DNA from: Streptomyces durocortorensis
GTDB taxonomy: Bacteria > Actinomycetota > Actinomycetes > Streptomycetales > Streptomycetaceae
Assembly: GCF_016901035.1 (NCBI RefSeq)
Contig: NZ_JAFEUF010000036.1
Coordinates: forward strand, 8,033 to 42,898
Direction of reading: 5' to 3'
DNA: 34,866 nucleotides
The position numbers and the translations under genes were made by a program. Below are positions 5,679 through 11,966 of the stretch, piece by piece; the stretch's first letter is position 1; the number at the start of each line of letters is the position of its first letter. The notes below the pieces were generated by a model, which was not told where the DNA came from, ran no database searches, and saw nothing but the letters and a program-made list of their open reading frames with translations.

Positions 5679-6386
5679 ATGCGACAGGTCTTGAACAAGA
5701 GCTTGATCGTCATGGCGGCCGCATCGGGCCTCCTGGCGGCGGTGGGCGGCACCGCGCACGCCGACGCGTCGGCCGAGGGGGCGGCCGTCGGTTCGCCGGG
5801 GGTCGGTTCGGGCAACGCCGTGCAGGCACCGGTGCACATCCCGGTCAATGTGTGCGGCAACACCGTCAATGTGATCGCCCTGCTGAACCCGGCCTTCGGC
5901 AACAAGTGCGTGAACGCCGACGGCCCGAAGCACAACCACCCGCCGGGCAAGCCCCCGGTCGACGAGCCGCCCGTCGACGAGCCGCCCGTCGACGAGCCGC
6001 CGGTCGATGAGCCGCCGGTCGATGAGCCGCCGGTGGACGAGCCGCCCGTGGACGAGCCCCCGGTCGACGAGCCGCCCGTGGACGAACCGCCGGTGGACGA
6101 GCCGCCCGTCGATGAGCCGCCCGTGGACGAGCCCCCGGTCGACGAACCGCCGGTGGACCAGCCGCCGACCGACGAGCCCCCCGTGGACCAGCCGCCGACC
6201 GACACGCCCGGTACCGACACCCCCGGCTCGGACACGCCCGGATCCGGCACGCCCGGGGGCAACACCCCGGACGCGCACCTGGCCGACACCGGTGCCGCCG
6301 ACCTGGGCCTGGCCGCCGGCGCGAGCGCCGCGCTGCTGCTCGGCGGTGCGGTGCTGATGCGCCGCACCCGTAACGCGCGGGACTGA
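5679..6386 (+). CDS. Long chaplin, one chaplin domain, PPVDE stalk, LAXTG sortase anchor
   Basis: 235 residues; ATG 5679 has AAGGAAGGG upstream. Signal peptide about 1-28 (cleavage after AHA). Residues ~30-73 are a single chaplin domain (EGAAVGSPGVGSGNAVQAPV, HIPVNVCGNTVNV, LLNPAFGNKCVN) with both cysteines. Residues 92-176 are 17 pentapeptides: 13 exact PPVDE, then PPVDQ, PPTDE, PPVDQ and PPTDT. A TPGTD/TPGSD-rich link follows. The C-terminus has a sortase signal: LADTG, a hydrophobic helix (LGLAAGASAALLLGGAVLM) and RRTRNARD. So the domain should be covalently attached to peptidoglycan on a rigid, acidic stalk. Known cell-wall chaplins (ChpA-C) usually have two chaplin domains; here the second is absent. 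Terminated by the hairpin at 6409-6444. Confidence 0.93.
   Translation: MRQVLNKSLIVMAAASGLLAAVGGTAHADASAEGAAVGSPGVGSGNAVQAPVHIPVNVCGNTVNVIALLNPAFGNKCVNADGPKHNHPPGKPPVDEPPVDEPPVDEPPVDEPPVDEPPVDEPPVDEPPVDEPPVDEPPVDEPPVDEPPVDEPPVDEPPVDQPPTDEPPVDQPPTDTPGTDTPGSDTPGSGTPGGNTPDAHLADTGAADLGLAAGASAALLLGGAVLMRRTRNARD
5952..6206 (+). repeat. 17 x 15-bp in-frame repeat encoding PPVDE-type pentapeptides
   Basis: Units of 15 bases start at 5952 and continue to 6206. Thirteen successive units encode PPVDE exactly, though they differ at third positions (CCG/CCC, GTC/GTG, GAC/GAT, GAG/GAA). The last four are degenerate at protein level. Confidence 0.97.
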
Positions 6387-6408
6387 TAGAGCTCCCGCGG
6401 GAGAACGA

Positions 6409-6444
6409 GGTCCGGCCGGACAGCGGGGACTGTCCGGCCGGACC
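6409..6444 (+). terminator. Terminator of long chaplin
   Basis: Perfect 15-bp stem (6409-6423 with 6430-6444) and a 6-base loop, 22 bases after the chaplin stop. Confidence 0.9.
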
Positions 6445-6451
6445 TTCTGTG

Positions 6452-6484
6452 TGTACGGGACGTGTACGGGACCTGCACGGGACG
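6452..6484 (+). repeat. Three 11-bp direct repeats before the monooxygenase gene
   Basis: Units TGTACGGGACG (6452-6462), TGTACGGGACC (6463-6473) and TGCACGGGACG (6474-6484). They start 7 bases after the chaplin terminator and end 18 bases before the ATG at 6503, so they occupy the only space available for the promoter. Helical spacing suggests a regulator site. Confidence 0.6.
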
Positions 6485-6502
6485 ACGGGAAGGGCCGGGG
6501 AC

Positions 6503-7750
6503 ATGGCGGCAGCGTTGCGCATCGGAGTGATCGGCGGCAGCATCGCGGGGTGCGCGGCGGCCGTCGCGGGCTCGCGGGCCGGGGCCGACGTCACCGTGTA
6601 CGAGCGGAGCGGCGCCGAACTCCAGGACCGGGGGTTCGGCATCGTGATCCCGCCGCCGCTGCACGCGGAGCTGGTCGGGTCCGGGTATCTGGACGCGGCC
6701 ATGCCGACCGCTCCGGTGGGGACGCGGGTCTGGCTGACGCGGGAGCCGGGCGGCCGGTCCGCGCGGGAACTGGCCCGGCAGCACTCCCCCGTGACGCCGT
6801 GCAACTGGGGCCTGTTGTGGCGGTCGTTGCGTGCGAGCGCCGGGGCCGTGCGCTATCTGCGGGGGCAGCCGGTGGCCTCGGTCCGGCTCGGAGATTCAGG
6901 CCGGGCGGTGGTCACCTCCGCGCGGGGCGAGAAACCGTACGACCTGGTCGTGGGCGCCGACGGTCACGCCTCGGCCACCCGGCAGCTGCTCGCGCCGGGC
7001 CTCCGGCCGGAGCCCGCCCCGTACGTGGTCTGGCGCGGCGCGATCCCGCTCGGCGCGCCGGCCGGGCACCCCCGGGAGCTGGAGCTCCTGCGTGGCGCGT
7101 GGGTGACCCTGGGGTTTCCCGGCGGGCACGGCATCTTCTACCTGATCCCCGGTGGCCCGCAGGACGGCGACGGCAGCGCCGGGGCGGGCAACCGGCTGCT
7201 CGCGTACGCCATTTACAGCCGACCGCCCGAGGGCGCCGACCCCGGACCGTACGTGCGGGAGCTGGCGGCGGCGCACTTCCCGGCGGCCTGGGCGGACATC
7301 GTCGCGCGGAGCGGGCGACGGGCGACGGCATGCCACCCGGTCGCCGATGTGCAGGCTCCCCGGGTCGCCCGCCCGCCGCTGCTGCTGGCCGGGGACGCGG
7401 CCGGGGTGACCAGGCCGCACACCGCCACCGGCGCGGTCAAGGCGCTGCAGGACGCCCTGTGCCTGGAGCGGGTCCTCCGGGAGGGGCCGGATCTCACCGC
7501 GGCGCTGGAGCGGTACGCGGACGAACGCACAGCGGCGGGAGCCCGGTTGGTGGAGCTGGGCCGCCGGATGGGACGCGCCCTGGTCGAGGAGGTCCCCGAC
7601 TGGCCGGCGATGGGGCAGGACGAGGTGGACGTCTGGTTCCGCGGCGTGCTGGACGGGACGTGGCACTACCTCTACGAGGGGCCCGGGGAGGCTCCCGAAC
7701 CGGCCGCCGCGACCACGTCGGCGGGCCCCGAGGCGACCGTCGCCCGGTGA
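6503..7750 (+). CDS. FAD-dependent monooxygenase (class A flavoprotein hydroxylase type)
   Basis: 415 residues. ATG 6503 follows GGGAAGGG. N-terminal Rossmann motif VIGGSIAGCAAA (residues ~9-20), then YERSG for the ribose contact. The DG motif region is LVVGADGHASATR (~150) and the second FAD motif LLAGDAAGVTRPHTATGAVKAL near 293-312. This arrangement is typical of NAD(P)H-dependent aromatic hydroxylases; the GGSIAG start and overall length resemble the 2,6-dihydroxypyridine 3-monooxygenase branch. Substrate unknown. It runs toward the thiolase gene with only 22 bases between the stops, and its neighbours on that side belong to an acyl-CoA catabolic module, so hydroxylation of an aromatic or N-heteroaromatic compound feeding that module is a reasonable guess. 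Confidence 0.85.
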   Translation: MAAALRIGVIGGSIAGCAAAVAGSRAGADVTVYERSGAELQDRGFGIVIPPPLHAELVGSGYLDAAMPTAPVGTRVWLTREPGGRSARELARQHSPVTPCNWGLLWRSLRASAGAVRYLRGQPVASVRLGDSGRAVVTSARGEKPYDLVVGADGHASATRQLLAPGLRPEPAPYVVWRGAIPLGAPAGHPRELELLRGAWVTLGFPGGHGIFYLIPGGPQDGDGSAGAGNRLLAYAIYSRPPEGADPGPYVRELAAAHFPAAWADIVARSGRRATACHPVADVQAPRVARPPLLLAGDAAGVTRPHTATGAVKALQDALCLERVLREGPDLTAALERYADERTAAGARLVELGRRMGRALVEEVPDWPAMGQDEVDVWFRGVLDGTWHYLYEGPGEAPEPAAATTSAGPEATVAR

Positions 7751-7772
7751 GGCGGATCCGCGTGAACGGCCC

Positions 7773-8993
7773 TCAGTGCGCGATGCGTTCGAAGATCGCG
7801 GCGAGTCCCTGACCGCCGCCGATGCACATCGTCTCCAGTCCGTACCGGGCCTCGCGGCGGTGGAGTTCGCGGGTGAGGGTGGCGAGGATGCGGGCCCCGG
7901 TGGCACCGACCGGATGGCCCAGCGAGATGCCCGAGCCGTTGACGTTGATCCGCTGCTCGTGGTCCTTCTCGCCGAGGCCCAACTCCCGTGTGCAGGCGAG
8001 TACCTGGGCGGCGAACGCCTCGTTCAGCTCGATCAGGTCGAGGTCGGCGAGGGTGAGGCCCGCCCGGCCGAGGGCGGTGCGGGTGGCGGCGACGGGGGCG
8101 ATGCCCATCGTCGCGGCGGGCACCCCGGCACGGGCGAAGGAGACGAGGCGGACGAGCGGGGTGAGGCCGAGGCGTTCGGCGGTCTCGGCGCTGGTGACCA
8201 GGCAGGCGGCGGCAGCGTCGTTCTGGCCGCTGGCGTTTCCCGCGGTGACGGTGGCGTCCGGGTCGGACTTCGCCATCACGGGTCGGAGAGAGGCGAGTTG
8301 CTCGGCCGTCGTGTCGGGGCGGGGGTGTTCGTCGGCGGTGACCGTCGTTTCGCCCTTGCGGGTGCGTACGGTCACGGGGACGGTCTCCGCGTCGTAGCGG
8401 CCCTCGGCGACGGCGTGCGCGGCGCGCTGCTGGGAGCGGAGCGCCAGGGCGTCCTGGTCGGCGCGGCTGATGCCGTACTCCCGGCGCAGGTTCTCCGCCG
8501 TCTCGATCATGCCGCCGGGGACCGGGTGGTTGATTCCGCCCGCCGTGACGCGGCCCCGGGCGAGGGCGTCGTGCAGGTGGAGGCCGGGGCCCTTGATGCC
8601 CCAGCGGCCGTCGTGGGTGTAGTAGGGGGCGGCGCTCATCACGTCGACGCCACCGGCGATGACGACGTCGCTGAAGCCGGCCCGGATCTGCATCGCCGCG
8701 TCCAGTACCGCCTGGAGCCCGGAGCCGCAGCGGCGGTCGATCTGGGAGCCGGTGACCGAGGTGGGCAGTCCGGCGTCCAGGGCGGCGACCCGGCCGATGG
8801 CGGGGGCCTCGCTGGTCGGGTAGGCGTGGCCGAGGATCACCTCGTCGACCCGGGCGGGGTCGACGCCGGTGCGGGCGACGATCTCCTCGATGACGCGTGC
8901 GGCCAGCGCGGCCGGGGTCTGCTGGGCGAAGGCCCCGCCGAACCGGCCGATGGGGGTGCGCAGGGGTTCGCAGATGACGACGTCGAGCGGCAC
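7773..8993 (-). CDS. Thiolase (acetyl-CoA acyltransferase; possible 3-oxoadipyl-CoA thiolase)
   Basis: 406 residues. GTG 8993 preceded by GGAAAGG; the open frame upstream to 9083 covers the promoter. Full thiolase signature set: nucleophilic Cys89 in DRRCGSG, NEAFA near residue 330, GHPVGATGAR with the catalytic His, and CIGGGQG with the second catalytic Cys near the C-terminus. It cleaves a 3-oxoacyl-CoA with CoA to acetyl-CoA and a shortened acyl-CoA. Next to a CoA-transferase pair and a 3-hydroxyacyl-CoA dehydrogenase, the PcaF/PaaJ role (3-oxoadipyl-CoA to succinyl-CoA plus acetyl-CoA) is likely, but general beta-oxidation thiolases look similar. Its promoter region carries the 16-bp motif at 9062-9077 shared with the CoA-transferase promoter. 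Confidence 0.88.
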   Translation of the reverse strand: MPLDVVICEPLRTPIGRFGGAFAQQTPAALAARVIEEIVARTGVDPARVDEVILGHAYPTSEAPAIGRVAALDAGLPTSVTGSQIDRRCGSGLQAVLDAAMQIRAGFSDVVIAGGVDVMSAAPYYTHDGRWGIKGPGLHLHDALARGRVTAGGINHPVPGGMIETAENLRREYGISRADQDALALRSQQRAAHAVAEGRYDAETVPVTVRTRKGETTVTADEHPRPDTTAEQLASLRPVMAKSDPDATVTAGNASGQNDAAAACLVTSAETAERLGLTPLVRLVSFARAGVPAATMGIAPVAATRTALGRAGLTLADLDLIELNEAFAAQVLACTRELGLGEKDHEQRINVNGSGISLGHPVGATGARILATLTRELHRREARYGLETMCIGGGQGLAAIFERIAH

Positions 8994-9061
8994 GGAGGGG
9001 CCTTTCCTGGAGCGGTGGCGGTACGCGCGGGTCCAGTGACCTTCGCACCGCGCCACTGAGT

Positions 9062-9077
9062 CGGTCCAATATCGAAT
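9062..9077 (-). promoter_or_regulatory. Shared operator/promoter motif before thiolase
   Basis: Minus strand reads ATTCGATATTGGACCG, 68 bases before the thiolase GTG. It matches ATTCGGTATTGGACAG at 10063-10078 in 14 of 16 positions, in the same orientation relative to its gene. The core is an imperfect dyad. Confidence 0.6.
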
Positions 9078-9104
9078 ATGCACCGGGTCGAGAGGCTGTG
9101 CGTC

Positions 9105-10010
9105 TCAATCGCGGGTACGCACGGGCGTCGGCAGTGCTTCCTCCGCCACGGCGAGCACCGCGCGCAGGGCGGCGGAGGGGTTGTCCGCGCGCCAGGCGAG
9201 AGCGGCGCGGAGGCGGATGGGAGGACCGGCGAGGGGCCGGTAGACCAGGCCGTTCTGCTGGATGTGCTGGACGGAGGTGACCGTGAGGGTGACGCCGACC
9301 CCGGCGGCGACCAGGGCGAGGATCGTGTACGAGTCGGGGGCCTCCTGGACGACGCGCGGGGTGAACCCGGCGCTCTCGCAGGCCTCGGTCATGGCGTCGC
9401 GGACGGTGGAGCCGGAGTTGGCGGGGAAGGAGACGAACGGTTCGCCGGCGAGTACGGCGAGCGGCACGGCATCCCGCCGGGCGAGCGGGTGGTCGGAGGG
9501 CAGGGCGCAGACCAGCTCCTCCTCGTCGATCACCCGGTGGGCGACGCCGGGCCGGGTCACCGGCAGCCGGACGAAGCCGAGGTCGAGCGAGCCGTCCGCG
9601 ACCCGGGCGAGGGCGGTGTTGGCGTACGTCTGGCCGGTCATGACGAGTTCGAGGCCGGGGTGGGCGGCGCGCACGGCACGGGTGAGCCGGGGCAGCGTCT
9701 CGTGGCTGGAGGCCCCGGCGAAGCCGATGGTGACCCGGCCCGACTCGCCGATCCCCGCCGATCTGGCCGCCCGGACGGCGGTGTCCAGGTCGTCGAGGAC
9801 GGTGCGTACGGGTTCGAGGAAGGTCTCCCCCGCGCTGGTCAGCCGGACCGAGCGGGTGTTGCGGTGGAAGAGCTGGACGCCGAGCTCCTTCTCCAGCTGG
9901 CGGATCTGCTGGCTCAGCGGTGGCTGGGCCATCTGGAGCCGCTTGGCGGCCCGGCCGAAGTGAAGTTCCTCGGCCACCGCGAGGAAGGCGTTGAGATGGC
10001 GTAGTTCCAT
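9105..10010 (-). CDS. LysR-family transcriptional regulator
   Basis: 301 residues, ATG 10010. N-terminal winged HTH of LysR type (MELRHLNAFLAVAEELHFGR, AAKRLQMAQPPLSQQIRQLE, residues 1-60), linker helix to ~90, and a periplasmic-binding-protein-like effector domain from ~92 (RVTIGFAGASSHETLPRL) to the end. LysR proteins of this type often respond to aromatic or dicarboxylic acid intermediates and act from divergent promoters. It is divergent from the CoA-transferase genes (124 bases between starts) and upstream, on the same strand, of the thiolase. Probable regulator of both, through the shared 16-bp motif; that link is inference. Confidence 0.93.
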   Translation of the reverse strand: MELRHLNAFLAVAEELHFGRAAKRLQMAQPPLSQQIRQLEKELGVQLFHRNTRSVRLTSAGETFLEPVRTVLDDLDTAVRAARSAGIGESGRVTIGFAGASSHETLPRLTRAVRAAHPGLELVMTGQTYANTALARVADGSLDLGFVRLPVTRPGVAHRVIDEEELVCALPSDHPLARRDAVPLAVLAGEPFVSFPANSGSTVRDAMTEACESAGFTPRVVQEAPDSYTILALVAAGVGVTLTVTSVQHIQQNGLVYRPLAGPPIRLRAALAWRADNPSAALRAVLAVAEEALPTPVRTRD

Positions 10011-10062
10011 GAGGACGTCTCCCCCGCGTCATTGATATGCCCTGCGTCTCGATCCGACCTTA

Positions 10063-10078
10063 ATTCGGTATTGGACAG
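10063..10078 (+). promoter_or_regulatory. Shared operator/promoter motif before CoA-transferase genes
   Basis: ATTCGGTATTGGACAG, 55 bases before the GTG at 10134, in the LysR/CoA-transferase divergent gap. Near-copy of the motif before the thiolase. It also resembles, from memory, the GTTCGATAATCGCAC site of IclR-type PcaR/PcaU, so the binding protein need not be the adjacent LysR. Confidence 0.6.
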
Positions 10079-10133
10079 CCATCAATGGGCGCTGACACCG
10101 TGAGGCCCTGGCATGCGGACGATGAGGAGAACC

Positions 10134-11075
10134 GTGGACCGGACGGCCGGCAAGGTCATGTCGATGAGGGAGGCCGTCGCCGCCTTCGTCCACGACGGGG
10201 ACACCGTGAGCCTGGAGGGGTTCACCCATCTCATCCCGACCGCCGCCGGGCACGAGATCATCCGGCAGGGGCGCCGGGATCTCACGGTCGTCCGGATGAC
10301 GGCGGACATCGTGGTGGACCAGATGCTGGCAGCGGGCTGCGTGGCGCGGCTGGTGTCGTCCTTCGTGGGCAACTCGTCGGCCGGTTCGCTCGGCGAGCTG
10401 CGGCGGCGCGTCGAGCGGGCCGATCCCGAGCCGCTGGTGTTCGAGGAGTACAGCCACTACGGGATGGTGTGCCGGTATCTGGCCGGTGCGCAGCGGCTGC
10501 CGTTCTACCCGCTGCGCAGTTACGCGGGGAGTGACCTGCCGGCCGTCAACCCCGGTATCCGTAAGGTCACTTCGCCCTACCCCGCCGCCGACGGCTCCAC
10601 CGAGCAGATCTACGTCGTGCCGCCCGTCCAACCGGACGTGACGATCATCCACGCCCAGCGCGCCGACCACCGGGGCAACACCCAGATCTGGGGGCTGACG
10701 GGCGTCCAGGCCGAGGCGGTGTACGCGGCGGAGAAGGCGGTCGTGGTGGTGGAGGAGCTGGTGGCGGACGCGGTGATCCGTGCGGACCCGAACCGTACCC
10801 TCGTCCCCGCCCACGCGGTCGACGCGGTGGTGGTCTGCCCGCGTGGGGCGCACCCGTCGTTCGCACAGGGGTACTACGACCGGGACAACGCCTTCTACCG
10901 CGCCTGGTCGGCGATCAGCAAGGATCCGGAGCGGCTGCGGGGATGGCTGGAGGAGTGGGTGTACGGGACCGTCGACCACGCGGAGTACGCGGCGAAGCTG
11001 GGCGAGGAGTTCTGGGCGGGGCTCGCGGTCGGCGAGGCGCTGAGCGAGCCGGTGAACTACGGGAGGCGGCTGTGA
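10134..11075 (+). CDS. CoA-transferase subunit A (3-oxoadipate/glutaconate type)
   Basis: 313 residues. GTG 10134 is fixed by GAGGAG four bases upstream; the ATG at 10113 lacks a site. Family I CoA-transferase alpha subunit, larger than PcaI and like the CatI/GctA/IpdA branch: KVMSMREAVAAFVHDGDTVSLEGF at the N-terminus, VDQMLAAGCVARL, VPPVQPDVTIIHAQRADHRGNTQIWG in the middle and AVVVVEELV. Would move CoA from succinyl-CoA to a carboxylic acid such as 3-oxoadipate together with subunit B. Subunit B follows after 28 bases through a duplicated initiation sequence. Substrate is inferred from the neighbouring thiolase and dehydrogenase. An IpdA-like ring-opening hydrolase role is an alternative. 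Confidence 0.85.
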   Translation: MDRTAGKVMSMREAVAAFVHDGDTVSLEGFTHLIPTAAGHEIIRQGRRDLTVVRMTADIVVDQMLAAGCVARLVSSFVGNSSAGSLGELRRRVERADPEPLVFEEYSHYGMVCRYLAGAQRLPFYPLRSYAGSDLPAVNPGIRKVTSPYPAADGSTEQIYVVPPVQPDVTIIHAQRADHRGNTQIWGLTGVQAEAVYAAEKAVVVVEELVADAVIRADPNRTLVPAHAVDAVVVCPRGAHPSFAQGYYDRDNAFYRAWSAISKDPERLRGWLEEWVYGTVDHAEYAAKLGEEFWAGLAVGEALSEPVNYGRRL

Positions 11076-11110
11076 GCGAGCCCTTGCACGAAGGGAGGCG
11101 GCTGTGAGCG
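11061..11110 (+). repeat. Duplicated ribosome-binding/start region between CoA-transferase genes
   Basis: GGGAGGCGGCTGTGAGCG occurs at 11061-11078 and again at 11093-11110, offset 32 bases. Both copies contain a Shine-Dalgarno followed by GTG. In the first copy the GTG overlaps the subunit A stop (GTGA), in the second it is the subunit B start. Confidence 0.9.
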
Positions 11111-11889
11111 GGCAGCGTGCGGGGGGTACGGGGCCTGTCACCTCGTCGGAGCTGCTCTCCGTCGTCGCCGCGCGCGAACTGGCGTGCCGGCGAACCGTGT
11201 TCGCGGGGATCGGACTGCCCACGCTCGCCGCCGAACTGGCGCGGCTGACCGTCGCCCCGGGCATCGAAGTGGTGTACGAGTCCGGGGTTTGCGGGGCGCA
11301 CCCCTCCCAGCTGCCGGAGACCATCGCGGACGCCGTCCTGATCACCGGGGCCGAGGCGGTGGTGTCCATGCCCACCCTGTTCGGCTCGGTGCTCCAGGGC
11401 GGGCATATCGACGTCGGCTTCCTGGGGGCCGCGCAGATCGACCGGTGGGGCAACCTCAACACCTCGGTGATCGGGGAGTGGGAGCGCCCGTCGGTGCGGC
11501 TGCCGGGTTCCGGGGGCGCGGTGGAGGTGATGGCGAACGCCCGGGAGGTCTTCGTCGTGATGCGCCGCCACACCCCGCGCTCCTTCGCGGACGTGCTCGA
11601 CTTCTGCACGACGCCCGGGCCCGACCGGGCGCTCGCGGACGGCATCCGCCCGCTCGGCGTCGGCGTCACCCGGGTCATCACCGAGCTGGGCGTCCTCGCC
11701 CGTGACGGTGTCGGGGACGAGCTGCGGCTGGTCGCCGTGCACCCCGGGGTCACCGTCGAGCAGGTCCGGGCGGCGACCGGCTGGAAGCTGAAGGCCACCG
11801 ACCGGGTCACGACGACGGACCCGCCCGCCCCTGCGGAGCTGCGGCTCCTGCGCGACGATGTCGACCCGAACCGTGTCTACCTCCGCTGA
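11104..11889 (+). CDS. CoA-transferase subunit B
   Basis: 261 residues, GTG 11104 with AAGGGAGG five bases upstream. Beta subunit of a family I CoA-transferase. The catalytic glutamate is visible as Glu59 in VVYESGVCGAHP, corresponding to the (S)ENG motif of glutaconate CoA-transferase; Asn is replaced by Ser. Further family marks: VSMPTLFGSVLQGGHIDVGFLGAAQIDRWGN and MRRHTPRSF. The presence of Glu argues for a true transferase acting through a glutamyl-CoA thioester. Forms a heteromer with subunit A, with which it is surely co-transcribed. Followed after 77 bases by the dehydrogenase. Confidence 0.87.
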   Translation: MSGQRAGGTGPVTSSELLSVVAARELACRRTVFAGIGLPTLAAELARLTVAPGIEVVYESGVCGAHPSQLPETIADAVLITGAEAVVSMPTLFGSVLQGGHIDVGFLGAAQIDRWGNLNTSVIGEWERPSVRLPGSGGAVEVMANAREVFVVMRRHTPRSFADVLDFCTTPGPDRALADGIRPLGVGVTRVITELGVLARDGVGDELRLVAVHPGVTVEQVRAATGWKLKATDRVTTTDPPAPAELRLLRDDVDPNRVYLR

Positions 11890-11906
11890 CCCCATCTCTC
11901 ACCACG

Positions 11907-11946
11907 ACCGTCCATGACCGTTCATCACCGTTCATCACCGTCTTCG
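11907..11946 (+). repeat. Tandem 10-bp repeat before the dehydrogenase gene
   Basis: Four units based on ACCGTTCATC (two exact, at 11917 and 11927, flanked by ACCGTCCATG and ACCGTCTTCG). They fill most of the 77-base gap between subunit B and the dehydrogenase. Confidence 0.75.
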
Positions 11947-11966
11947 CCGGAAGGGCCCCAACTGCC

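Noticed and set aside
5952-6206. Regular repeat as a possible CRISPR array
   Set aside because: Units are contiguous 15-mers in an open frame with no spacers and encode the protein stalk.
5561-6784. Minus-strand ORFs rich in STGGS or RPAARP repeats
   Set aside because: They are the complement of the PPVDE repeat of the chaplin gene and run through its terminator.
7752-7761. GCGGATCCGC palindrome between monooxygenase and thiolase as terminator
   Set aside because: No loop and only 10 bases; could be chance.
7672-10032. 786-codon minus-strand ORF
   Set aside because: Out-of-frame shadow of thiolase and LysR genes, Arg/Pro-rich low-complexity translation.
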